DNA of 64,000 nucleotides, taken from Anaeromyces robustus (taxonomy: Eukaryota > Neocallimastigomycota > Neocallimastigomycetes > Neocallimastigales > Neocallimastigaceae). Location: assembly GCA_002104895.1 (NCBI GenBank), contig MCFG01000361.1, forward strand, positions 1 through 64,000. The letters run 5' to 3'. The notes beneath the pieces are model-generated. The model was not told the origin of the DNA. It ran no database searches and saw only the letters and a list, made by a program, of their open reading frames with translations. Of this stretch, positions 1 through 9,202 are shown piece after piece (positions within the stretch are counted from its first letter, which is position 1; each line of letters opens with the position of its first letter). The position numbers and the translations under genes were made by a program.

Positions 1-40
1 TATAAATAATTATATTCGAAATACAATTTCAATAAATAAA

Positions 41-994
41 ATGAGTAGTAGAGAAGGAAGAAGAATCCCCCTACCAATTATTGGTGGAAGTAATAAGAAT
101 GTAAAAGCATGGTACATTCTTATGAATAACTGGCTGAAGATGGAACAAATTACAGCGGAAGATGAAAGATTTCAATACATCTTAGCGGGAACTATAGAAG
201 AAGCTACCCAAATCATCAGTGATAAGTTAGTGGAATATAATAAAACTTTGAGCTTAGAAGAATGCCGTGACATTCTGATTGAGAGATATCATTTAAATGA
301 AGATGAACGATTCCGGGAATTAAAAACTACGTTGATAATGCCCAATGAAAGTATCAGAGAATTCAACGATAGATACCTGGATTTTTATTGTCAATTGTCC
401 ACTGAAACCAAAGCAAAATTATCAGTGTATTATTACGAAAATTCTATACGTAGTAGATCTGATATTTATGAAAAGGTAGCTTATGAAGAAGCCAAAACTA
501 TTGAAGCTGCCTGTAAAATCGCCGAGAAAGTTGAGAAAATAAAAATGGGAAGTCGTCCAATCCAAAAGGGTAGAAAGTTTAATAACAATAATAATAACAT
601 TCAAAATAATTATCCGGTTATAGGTGGATATAGAGCTAGTCAAAATTTCAATCAATTGAACAATAATTATAATCCGTTCCTAAATACCAATGTATCAAAT
701 AAAAATAAAAATTTAAATAATGAACTACAAAGAAACAATAATTTTAACAATAATTATAACAATTATAATAACATTAATAATAATTTAATGAATCAAATGA
801 ATAAAAAATTACCAAGAAACATCAATAATAGCTCTAATAATAACAATGGTGCGAATGGTATTGACGACATTACTAGGGGTTTGGAAAATTTACATATTAA
901 GGTATGTTACTGGTATCATGAACCTGAACATATAATTAAATATTGCCCACAACTTAGATACCAACAAAACAATCCATCATTTACAAAAAACTAG
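41..994 (+). CDS. Gag-like capsid/nucleocapsid protein of a retrotransposon
   Basis: A 317-residue frame with a helical Gag-like core (about residues 15-175; WYILMNNWL, YILAGTIEEA and IREFNDRYLDFY stretches), an Asn-rich spacer (185-285) and a C-terminal nucleocapsid motif at about residues 288-301. That motif has the CX2CX4HX4C spacing, but the second Cys is Tyr (C-YW-Y-HEPE-H-IIKY-C), so one zinc ligand is lost. The stop TAG at 992-994 directly follows a slippery heptamer, so part of the ribosomes could pass into the next frame. Expected role: coat of the retrotransposon particle. The Tyr suggests ageing of the copy; the frame is otherwise intact. Confidence 0.72.
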   Translation: MSSREGRRIPLPIIGGSNKNVKAWYILMNNWLKMEQITAEDERFQYILAGTIEEATQIISDKLVEYNKTLSLEECRDILIERYHLNEDERFRELKTTLIMPNESIREFNDRYLDFYCQLSTETKAKLSVYYYENSIRSRSDIYEKVAYEEAKTIEAACKIAEKVEKIKMGSRPIQKGRKFNNNNNNIQNNYPVIGGYRASQNFNQLNNNYNPFLNTNVSNKNKNLNNELQRNNNFNNNYNNYNNINNNLMNQMNKKLPRNINNSSNNNNGANGIDDITRGLENLHIKVCYWYHEPEHIIKYCPQLRYQQNNPSFTKN

Positions 995-1018
995 ATTATG
1001 GAAGAAGGCTAACTTCCA
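985..1018 (+). promoter_or_regulatory. Probable -1 programmed ribosomal frameshift signal
   Basis: The heptamer A AAA AAC (985-991) sits in the correct phase at the end of the Gag frame (ACA AAA AAC TAG). The stop follows at once. After a 7-nt spacer, TGGAAG (999-1004) can pair with CTTCCA (1013-1018) around an 8-nt loop. A -1 slip gives CTA GAT TAT and enters the downstream open frame. Heptamer, stop, spacer and stem match the layout of retroviral gag-pro sites. Function is inferred. Confidence 0.66.
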
Positions 1019-2034
1019 GTAATCAAAATGCCAACTATTATACTTATGATACCAATAATAGTGCTAATATTGGTATGAATAACATTTATAGCAATAATAA
1101 TAATAATTCCTATAATTATGATGATACTTGTAATGATAATTTTAATTTATATAAAGAAAATATTTATAATGATAACTATAAGGATATATATAATGGAAAT
1201 AATTATAGTAATCAGGAGGAATATGATAATAATATTTTAAATAATATGGTAAATGTAAATGGTAAATATGATAATAAAAGTTTTATGGAACTCTCATTGA
1301 ACAATCATAATAATATTGAAGAAATCATAGCTGCTGCAAAAAGAGAAAGAGATGAGAAATATAATAACTTAGTAACTAATATTAACAAGAAATCAAAAAA
1401 TTTTACAAATAATTATAACCAAAATGCTGATAATGACATACCAGGGGACCTTTTAAAGAATAATGCTAACAATTATAACTCAACCCAAGATAATAGCTTA
1501 AATAATAATACTAACTCTAGACCTGTTATTAAACCTACTAGAAGGGTAAAGAAAGATATAGTTGAAAAGGATAAAAAAATTGAGAGCAATAATGACGTAC
1601 AAAAAGAAAGAGTAAATGTAAATAAAAATAAGAAAAATTCAAATCTAAAATCTAATCAAACAACAACTACAAATAAAAATTTTAATAATGATGCTATGGA
1701 AACTGGACATTTAGAAGAGAAAGATAAGAAAGTAAAGCCAATTCTACAAATGATGAAAAACCAGGAACAATACAATATTTGTGAAGATTTATTAAATATT
1801 CCAGCTAACATCACAATAGGACACCTTCTCAATATTTCAAAAATTTCCAAAGATGAATTAATTAAAGGGATGAAAAATGTAAAGAAAATTGATGACAGTA
1901 TTGTAAATGTTTGTAATGATATGGATCCATTATGGCTACTAATTAGGCTCAGTTCTACCTGCTTCTATTATTATGTTGGTTGTCTCTGGTTCGAACCTTA
2001 CTCTTTACCTTTCGGAATAATATTATTTATTTAA
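985..2034 (+). CDS. Second frame of retrotransposon polyprotein, reached by -1 frameshift, truncated
   Basis: This frame lies -1 relative to the upstream Gag frame, is open from at least 985 and ends at 2034. The first ATG is at 1075, but entry by frameshifting at 985-991 is more likely. The product is Asn/Lys-rich and includes near its end the segment LLNIPANITIGHLLNIS. Similar wording (PxxITIGxLLxIS) precedes the aspartic protease in many fungal Gypsy-like polyproteins (recalled, not searched). After about codon 315 the sequence (LWLLIRLSSTC...) no longer looks like a polyprotein and runs into non-coding DNA. No DSG or DTG protease site is present, so pol has been lost by truncation or replacement. 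Confidence 0.6.
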   Translation, partial: KKLDYGRRLTSSNQNANYYTYDTNNSANIGMNNIYSNNNNNSYNYDDTCNDNFNLYKENIYNDNYKDIYNGNNYSNQEEYDNNILNNMVNVNGKYDNKSFMELSLNNHNNIEEIIAAAKRERDEKYNNLVTNINKKSKNFTNNYNQNADNDIPGDLLKNNANNYNSTQDNSLNNNTNSRPVIKPTRRVKKDIVEKDKKIESNNDVQKERVNVNKNKKNSNLKSNQTTTTNKNFNNDAMETGHLEEKDKKVKPILQMMKNQEQYNICEDLLNIPANITIGHLLNISKISKDELIKGMKNVKKIDDSIVNVCNDMDPLWLLIRLSSTCFYYYVGCLWFEPYSLPFGIILFI

Positions 2035-2542
2035 TTAATAATAAATATATTCACTCAATTATTAGATAATAATTTACTTAAATTAATAATATGTATTCAT
2101 TGAAATAAATTTATTTAAATATTAATTTATTATTCACTTAATTAATATAATAATTTATCTAGTTCTTAATATTATATTTATTTAATTAAAATAATAATTA
2201 AATAATTATATAATTCTTATTTTAAATAATTTGCCCAATCATGTAATAATTTAGAATAGATTTTTGAATATATAAATTCATGTATTTTATTTTATTTGAC
2301 TCTTTGAGTCGATATTAACAATCAATTAATAATAAATAAAATATAAATATCAACCATAAATAAATGAACAAATATATATTATATAAATGAATCTACTAAT
2401 TAATTAAGTGAATAATCAATAGTGTTATAAATAATTTAATATATTATATTATTATTTATTATTAATTTCCTACAATAACCTAGTGGTCACTCCAAATCTT
2501 TACAATGTTACTAATTCGACATTCAGTGATAATAATAATAAT
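2035..2542. other. Non-coding AT-rich flank left of the LTR element
   Basis: About 500 bp without a credible frame. It contains a small palindrome (GACTC-TTT-GAGTC, about 2299-2311) and, at about 2479-2517, a weak tRNA-like pair of words (CTAGTGG and ATTCGACATTC). It does not continue the copia-type gag found on the other side of the LTR element. Confidence 0.6.
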
Positions 2543-3257
2543 TGTAACGAATCCCTCAATTAGTAAAATAGTAACCATGGTCTAGTGGTTAGTAACTATG
2601 ACCATCTGGGAGAACACTCTGGGTTCGACTCACACCTTGTTCCAAATTTTATAAAAATTTTATTTTAAATTTATTTATTATAAATTTCTGTATTTTATTC
2701 TGTATTTGTTTCTGTATTTTATTTCTGTATTTCTTTATAGAATTACATGGAATAGAATTAGAAACTTTAAGAAAAAATTATATAATATTTCTTTATTTTT
2801 CTATGAGATTCATTTTATATCAAAATATCTTAGTTTCTAGCAATTTTTATTATTTTTTATGAACTTTTATTTTTAAAACTATTTTTTTGCAAAAAGTATA
2901 AATAGGTGTAAAACTTTTAGTTAAAATATTTTTCTTTGTGCTTTTATTCTTTTATAACTTTATATATATTAGTAATAATTAATTCATAAGTAGTTTGAAA
3001 TACTACAAAGATTAGTTATTATTAATTTTTAATAATTAATAAAACTAAATTCTAATAAAACATATTTTAAATAAAAATAAAATAAAACTTAAAACTAAAT
3101 CTTACTAATATATATATCTCGACACCGACCTTTCAGGTTAACAAAGGAAAGGTGTTCTGATATTGCAATAAGTATCTTTTATTTTAAATTTTATTTTGTT
3201 TGTGTTTACTTCAGATTTTGGTGTCAATTGTAATATTGGAACTACCGATCCGTTACA
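2543..3257 (+). repeat. 5' long terminal repeat
   Basis: 715 bp, TGTAACG...CGTTACA. Near its left end it holds tRNA-like A and B box words (see 2578-2631). The right third holds a TATA-like stretch and a GC-richer block (GACACCGACCTTTCAGG, 3121-3137). The copy at 6943-7657 differs from it at 10 positions. Confidence 0.92.
2578..2631 (+). promoter_or_regulatory. tRNA-like Pol III A and B boxes inside the 5' LTR
   Basis: TGGTCTAGTGG (2578-2588) fits the A-box consensus TRGYNNARNNG. GGTTCGACTC (2622-2631) contains a perfect B box (GWTCRANNC). The start-to-start distance of 44 nt is that of a normal tRNA. A T4 run at 2647-2650 could end a transcript. The acceptor stem does not pair and only part of the T stem does, so this is a tRNA-derived sequence rather than a tRNA gene. 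Confidence 0.68.
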
Positions 3258-4034
3258 ATAAAAGCACCCAACAAAAGAAACATCGCCTGGAACCTTAGTG
3301 TCGAAAATTTTGGAATCTGCTACCAATTTTTAGCTTCTACCTTTTATTGGATTCTACCGCCTTTTAGAACTACCTTTTGGATACTACTTCTTTAGTTTTG
3401 ATCGTAGAATACTACTTTTCCTAGTTTCTGGATACTACCTTTTCTAGCAATAATCTTTTAGTCTTAGCTTTTGGATATTTCTACCTTAGTCTCTGATTCC
3501 TAGTTATCTACCTTGAATAATTCCTAGTTTTTAGTCTTGTCTTAGTCTTGTCTACTTCTTGTTTACCCTTTGTCTACTTTTCTTGAATAATTCTAGTATC
3601 CATCCTATCAAGTATCCTTCTCGAATAAAAATTTTTCTTGATAAAGTAAAAAAAATAAAGCACCCAGATTCCACCCGTCCTTAGTTTAACCAAGTTCTTA
3701 GAACTACCGCCTAGTTTCTCTCCTTAGTCTTAGCTACTCTACCTTGGATTACCTTTGAATTACTTAGAAACCTTAGTTATAGAAAATTTTGTACCACCCT
3801 AGAATAGTTAAAAAATTTTCCTTGTGTAACATTTTGAAAAATTTTCCTTGTACTACCCGAAGATAAAAATAGTGTACCCCATAGCATTTGAAAAAGATTT
3901 TGTACTACCTTGCCAGTGATATTTTCGGAAAATTAATAAAATTAAATTAAAAAATTAAATAAATTAAATTAAGTGAATGAATAAATTATAGAATAGATAA
4001 ATTAAATTATTTTTCAAAAAAATTTTTTTCTAGT

Positions 4035-4070
<36 letters not shown>

Positions 4071-4791
4071 TATAAATTTAATAAAATTTTTAATAAGGAG
4101 AATCATTCTGAGGATCCTTATTTTTATATTGTCTTTCTTTTCTTTTTATAATTAAATTTCGAGTTTCACATTGGCCCTCGCTGGTAGGCTCAGACGTAAG
4201 TCCTACATTCAGCTCGAGTAAGTTGATAAACTGAAAGAACAGCAGTGTGAAATAGAAAAAATTATTAAAAGAAAAAAAAAAAAAAAAAATCTTTGTAAAC
4301 TTCTGTGTAATCAAATATTTATTTAATTTTTAAGGTAAATTATTTATAAAATATACTAGGAGCGTTTAGAGCTCATATACAGAGTGTTTGGCGTAAGTAA
4401 CTAGTTTCTAGTAGGTTAAGAAACTATAGTCAATTAGTTACTTAGGTATTGATAAAAGTGGGTAGTGTGAAAAGCACGCTTTCTTGAGGGAAGGAATTGT
4501 TGTGTGATAAAAAGCACTGCAATATCGGACGTTCAAGTTCAATACCTTCGTAAGCTCTGGCAAATAAGGAACTTCAGTCACCGAAGGCTGGAGGTTGGTC
4601 GTGAAGGTGAAGCGACTTTAATTATATAGTTTTAATATTTATTTCGAGGTCTAGTATATACCTCTAGTTAGTAGCTTTTGCCGGTTTATTTTTTTAAAGT
4701 TGTAAGGCATAAAAAGCGAAATTAAAATTTAAATTTACCTTAATAAACAATTTGAATTCCAAGTCGAGACCAATAATAAACTAATCAAACA
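3258..4791 (+). other. Leader region of the LTR element
   Basis: 1.5 kb between the 5' LTR and the Gag start. From about 3325 to 3900 the plus strand is strongly pyrimidine-biased, with irregularly repeated words (CTACC, ACTACCTTTT, TAGTTTCT). A poly-A run of about 36 lies at 4031-4066. The part at 4340-4740 has much higher G+C than the rest of the window. AAAGCACCCA occurs just after the LTR and again near 3660. No gene is seen. Confidence 0.6.
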
Positions 4792-6618
4792 ATGATGAAC
4801 GAAGATAATTTTTTCAATTTAAATGTTATGTACAAAGATGGATTCGCTGGAGACCGCCGTTTCTTTAAAGGCTTCCTTGCAAAAATGAACCTTGTCTTCA
4901 TGTTGCAACCAGAAAAATTTTCTGAAGATCCAGTTAAGGTTGCATACATCATTTCCAGACTTTACGGTTCTGCAATGAATTGGGCCGCAACTTTAATTGA
5001 AAATGTGGACCCATGTTTAGACGACTATGAAGCGTTTATATCCAAGTTTAAAGCTACCTTTGGAAATTATGATTCAACCTTCATAGCAAACCAAAAGCTC
5101 AGAACCATTAAACAGAAACGTCTTGGAGATGTAAGAAGCTATATCCTGGAGTTTAATAAATATGCAGATGACTCTTCTTGGAATGAAGCTGCTAAAATGG
5201 ATGCTTTTCTCGCAGGATTAAACGACAATATTGCAACCAGAATCTTAGAAATGTTTCCTGGACCACAATCCTTATTCTCTCTTCAAACCATAGCTTCTCG
5301 TATAGATTTAAGACTTTCTACGCATAATCAATACTTTAAATCGAATAATTCAAGTAATCATTCTTTTGGTCGTCATACTAACTCTTTTCAATTTGCTTCG
5401 AATAAATCTAATGAAACAATAACTCGTGAAGAAAAAGAAAGAAGAAGAAAAGAACATCTTTGTTTCTACTGTGGATCGAAAAATCATCAAGTTAATAATT
5501 GCCCTTTAAAGAATAAAGTGAATGAAGATGACAATAAACCCTCTTCCAGCAATGCTTTTATTTCTAATCCAGAATCCAAACCAAAATCAAGACCTAGACT
5601 TTCTGATGATCCATCTTTGAATGCTCCAGTTGCCGAATTCAATCTACAAACTTTAAACTCTTCTTGCAATGCTAAATTACTCATCGATTCAGGTTCTCAA
5701 TTAAATCTTATGGATATACACTTTGCTAAAGAAAACAATATTCCTTTTGATTCTGATTCTACTTTTCCTGCCGTTTCTGGAGTAGCCGGAAATCAAACAA
5801 TTTTTGGTAAAACGTTTCCCATCTCGTTGAAATATAAAAATCACCTTTGTAAAACAGAATTCTATATTGTGGATCTACCTTCGTATTGTGGTATTCTTGG
5901 AATAGATTGGCTCGTAACTCACAATCCCACTATCAATTTTACAACTAAAGAAATAACTTTCAATTCAAATTACTGTCTTTCAAATTGTTTAATACTCCCA
6001 AATTCATTCGTGACGAATTCTCAAAATACAAAATCTGATAAATCTTGTAAACCTCATTCTAAAAATAATAATAATCTTGATAATCACTCTGGCAATAAAC
6101 CTTCTTGTAATACTTCTTGTTTCCACTCAGAACGTACAAAATCAATTAATTCACAACCTTTGAAAAATAATAATAAACCAACTTATGTTTCTAACTCTTG
6201 TGTACTTCCTAGAAAAAATTCTTGTAATAATCCTGTTAATCTTAGTACAAATTCTTGTAATCCTGTTAACTCTAGTAATTCTCCTTGTAACTCTGTTAAT
6301 CTTAGTAACGATTCTTTTAATAATAATTCTTGTAATAATCTGAAATCTGGTAATCAATCTGTTTCCTCTGGCAATCCTAATTCTTGCTCAAAATCAAATT
6401 CTTCAAATCAACCTATTCAAAATATTAATTTTTCAAAACCCAATAATCCAATCTTTTCGAAGGAGAGTGTGAATAATAAGAATAAATCAAATTCAAATTT
6501 TTATTCAAAATCAATTAAATACAAAAGAAAACAAAACAACAAATTCAAAGAATTTAAAGTTGATGCATACCTCCCTTATGAAGAAAACCACCTGAAAATT
6601 TACCTTGTTATTTGTTAA
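4792..6618 (+). CDS. Gag-aspartic protease polyprotein, Ty3/Gypsy type
   Basis: 608 residues. Residues 1-180 look like the Retrotrans_gag capsid region (MNWAATLIENV, FKATFGNYD, LGDVRSYILEFNKYA). A complete CCHC zinc knuckle follows at about 222-235 (C-FY-C-GSKN-H-QVNN-C). An aspartic protease follows, with active site DSGS at about 301-304 and the C-terminal GILGIDWL motif near 367. After that comes a 200-residue Asn/Ser/Cys tail without a recognisable domain. Full-length relatives continue into reverse transcriptase; here the frame stops at 6618 with only AT-rich DNA before the 3' LTR. The first of two tandem ATGs is taken as the start. G+C is well above that of neighbouring genes. Confidence 0.88.
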   Translation: MMNEDNFFNLNVMYKDGFAGDRRFFKGFLAKMNLVFMLQPEKFSEDPVKVAYIISRLYGSAMNWAATLIENVDPCLDDYEAFISKFKATFGNYDSTFIANQKLRTIKQKRLGDVRSYILEFNKYADDSSWNEAAKMDAFLAGLNDNIATRILEMFPGPQSLFSLQTIASRIDLRLSTHNQYFKSNNSSNHSFGRHTNSFQFASNKSNETITREEKERRRKEHLCFYCGSKNHQVNNCPLKNKVNEDDNKPSSSNAFISNPESKPKSRPRLSDDPSLNAPVAEFNLQTLNSSCNAKLLIDSGSQLNLMDIHFAKENNIPFDSDSTFPAVSGVAGNQTIFGKTFPISLKYKNHLCKTEFYIVDLPSYCGILGIDWLVTHNPTINFTTKEITFNSNYCLSNCLILPNSFVTNSQNTKSDKSCKPHSKNNNNLDNHSGNKPSCNTSCFHSERTKSINSQPLKNNNKPTYVSNSCVLPRKNSCNNPVNLSTNSCNPVNSSNSPCNSVNLSNDSFNNNSCNNLKSGNQSVSSGNPNSCSKSNSSNQPIQNINFSKPNNPIFSKESVNNKNKSNSNFYSKSIKYKRKQNNKFKEFKVDAYLPYEENHLKIYLVIC

Positions 6619-6942
6619 AAAATAAATCAAAATGAAAAAGAAAACTTAAATAATGAATCTCAACTATTAAACTTATTTATCAATATTTTTATATCAAACT
6701 TAGTATTATTATTAGTTTAAATCTTAGTTTAGTTTAGCTTAGTTTAGCTTATTATTATTATTAATATCATATAAACTTTATTAATATTCATGTATTTTAT
6801 TAATATTCATGTATTTTTATTAATATCAAATTATATTATTTTTACACCTATATAGTATAGTTAAAATTTAGTTAAAATTTTCTTAGTATAGTTTAGTCTA
6901 GTTTTAAGATTCGTCTGGTATCCGAATCCTGAAGGAGGACCA
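6619..6942 (+). other. 3' untranslated segment with polypurine tract
   Basis: AT-rich, with repeats of TTAGTTTAG. It ends in the purine-rich GAAGGAGGACCA (6931-6942) directly against the 3' LTR, the expected place for the plus-strand primer of reverse transcription. Confidence 0.65.
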
Positions 6943-7657
6943 TGTAACGAATCCCTCAATTAGTAAAATAGTAACCATGGTCTAGTGGTTAGTAACTATG
7001 ACCATCTGGGCGAACACTCTGGGTTCGACTCACACCTTGTTCCAAATTTTATAAAAATTTTATTTTAAATTTATTTATTATAAATTTCTGTATTTTATTC
7101 TGTATTTGTTTCTGTATTTTATTTCTGTATTTCTTTATAGAATTACATGGAATAGAATTAGAAACTTTAAGAAAAAATTATATAATATTTCTTTATTTTT
7201 CAATGAGATTCATTTTATAACAAAATATCTTAGTTTCTAGTAATTTTTATTATTTTTTATGAACTTTTATTTTTAAAACTATTTTTCCGCAAAAAGTATA
7301 AATAGGTGTAAAATCTTTAGTTAAAATATTTTTCTTTGTGCTTTTATTCTTCTATAACTTTATATATATTAGTAATAATTAATTCATAAGTAGTTTGAAA
7401 TACTACAAAGATTAGTTATTATTAATTTTTAATAATTAATAAAACTAAATTCTAATAAAACATATTTTAAATAAAAATAAAATAAAACTTAAAACTAAAT
7501 CTTACTAATATATATATCTCGACACCGACCTTTCAGGTTAACAAAGGAAAGGTGTTCTGATATTGCAATAAGTATCTTTTATTTTAAATTTTATTTTGTT
7601 TGTGTTTACTTCAGATTTTGGTGTCAATTGTAATATTGGAACTACCGTTCCGTTACA
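6943..7657 (+). repeat. 3' long terminal repeat
   Basis: 715 bp, same ends as the 5' copy and 10 substitutions from it. The tRNA-like A box (6978-6988) and B box (7022-7031) are conserved without change. Confidence 0.92.
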
Positions 7658-8447
7658 ATTTATTAAATTTTGTATTTTTATAATTATTATTATAATTATT
7701 ATAATTATTATTATAATTACTATTATAATTACTATATTTTTTATTAGATGACACATTTACACTATTTGATTCTACATCTAACTGCTTTAATTTTTTCTCT
7801 TTTAATCTTTTTAATTGTTGATGTGTTTTTATTAAATAATTTGTTGTTTCTTCCCAGTTTTCTTGATGGTCTATTATATTAGTTTTGATTGCTAATTCTT
7901 CTGGGATAGAATTATATAAATAATCAAATTTTTCTGAATCTTTTAAAGGGGATTTTAATTGTTCTAATTCATTGAATTTCATATTCATATTTGAAATAAA
8001 TATTGATAGAGGAATATCTTGATTCTCATTGAATCTCATTGAATTTAAATAATTTTTTATTTCCTCTATTCTATCATTGTCATCACTTAAATTAATTCCT
8101 TTTATTAAATTATAGATTTCATATGCTGTTGATGATATGAAATCAATATTTACTGCTAAATCATTTTTGATGCTATTCATTAAAATTTTTTTAGTTTTAG
8201 CATCTTTTTTAACCATATCTTTAGTGACAGATTTTTCATAAAATAAATTATTAATTCCATCCACTGGAATATGTTTTTTTAAGTCATCTTCAGCTATATT
8301 GTCTTTTGAAATTTTCTTTAATTTTTTATCATAAATAAATTGAGTTAAATCTTCTTCCTTTAATAACAGATATAATTGTTGTTTCCAGGTTTTGAAATTA
8401 GAACCATCTAATAGGTCCTTTGTACCGTTTCCTTCTTTATTACTCAT
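7653..8447 (-). pseudogene. Ty1/Copia-type gag, 3' end cut off by the LTR element
   Basis: The minus-strand frame of 264 residues starts at 8447. The first 200 residues look like the gag of Ty1/Copia elements (LLDGSNFKTWKQQLYLLL near residue 13, then a helical region with NNLFYEKS, EIYNLIKGI and FDYLYNSIPEE), followed by an Asn/Tyr-rich tail. The stop codon straddles the terminal TGTAACG of the LTR, so the frame has been interrupted by that insertion. The zinc knuckle, integrase and reverse transcriptase are not found on the far side of the LTR element. No copia LTR could be recognised upstream. Confidence 0.75.
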
Positions 8448-9046
8448 TTTTTAATTTTTAATTTATTATTATATAATATTCCTTTTATTATTTAAAAATA
8501 ATTTGAGTCCATGAGACTCTTAATCTCTTAGAATTTGATTAATTAATATTTTATATTTTATTTATTAAGAACCCACATATTAATAATTACATTATTAGTA
8601 AACATTTTATATTAACTATCTATAATAATTTTACATATATTAATCATATATATCAGGTGATGTAATAATACGCCACTCTGTACATTTTAATAAAATAAAT
8701 TTATACATTAACAATATTTTTATGATACTTAAATATTTATAACTATATAAGAATAAACATAATATTTATTATAATATTTATTATATATTAATATATATTA
8801 AACTTTATTTCTAACAATTAATATTATTATTAATTAATTATATTATAAATATTATATTACACGATAATATATTATAATATATTTTAATATATTATAATTT
8901 AATTAAAAGTTTATAATTAAATAGAATTATATAGACAATATATTTTTTTATACTTTCGTTAAGTATGAAAAATATTAAATAATTATATAATAAAAAGTAT
9001 GTGTATAATTTAATAGTTTTTTTTATGTGATAAAAACTATTAAAAT

Positions 9047-9108
9047 TATTTTATTCATTATTCATAATATTAATTAGTAAATTAATATTATGAATAATGA
9101 ATAAAATA
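9047..9108. repeat. Perfect inverted repeat, 29-bp arms
   Basis: Arms 9047-9075 and 9080-9108 are exact reverse complements around a 4-nt loop (AGTA). An adjacent hairpin (TTTAATAGTTTT with AAAACTATTAAA, about 9009-9046) abuts it on the left. Confidence 0.85.
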
Positions 9109-9202
9109 TAAGATATTTATGTTGTGGTTTGTGACTTTGAATAATTATGATATAAAAGAAATAATTATTTTTATATAATTATAAAAATTATTTATATTTA
9201 TA

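Larger units (their letters stand above)
1..1935 (+). mobile_element. Ty3/Gypsy-like retrotransposon remnant, 5' part
   Basis: Two overlapping frames make up the front of a retrotransposon polyprotein: Gag with a zinc-knuckle relic, then an Asn-rich linker of the kind that precedes the protease in fungal Gypsy-like elements. Protease, reverse transcriptase and integrase are missing. Similarity to retroelement sequence fades near 1935, where the DNA changes character into non-coding AT-rich sequence. The element may begin left of the window, so no LTR can be assigned. Family assignment rests on the look of the Gag and linker and has not been searched. Confidence 0.7.
2543..7657 (+). mobile_element. 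LTR retrotransposon, Gag-protease only (non-autonomous)
   Basis: A 5,115-bp element bounded by two 715-bp direct repeats, each beginning TGTAACG and ending CGTTACA (perfect 7-bp inverted ends). The copies differ at 10 positions (about 1.4 percent), implying a fairly recent insertion. Internally there is a 1.5-kb leader, one frame for Gag plus aspartic protease (4792-6618), a short AT-rich stretch and a purine-rich tract just before the 3' LTR. No reverse transcriptase, RNase H or integrase is encoded, so movement would need a partner element. The 5 bp on each side (ATAAT left, ATTTA right) are not a target-site duplication. No clear primer binding site starting TGG follows the 5' LTR. Confidence 0.85.

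Noticed and set aside
1934-2010. A tRNA gene around the GGTTCGAACC word
   Set aside because: No cloverleaf could be drawn; the T stem fails after two pairs.
2571-2643. A functional tRNA gene in the LTR
   Set aside because: A and B boxes are good, but the acceptor stem does not pair and the T stem has mismatches, so only tRNA-derived promoter words are claimed.
3138-3326. Minus-strand frame across the LTR end, repeated at 7538-7756
   Set aside because: Present in both LTRs only because the LTR is duplicated; no domain, and it runs into unrelated sequence at the LTR edge.
4090-4314. Minus-strand 74-codon frame in the retroelement leader
   Set aside because: No domain, composed largely of Phe from A tracts, and antisense to the element.
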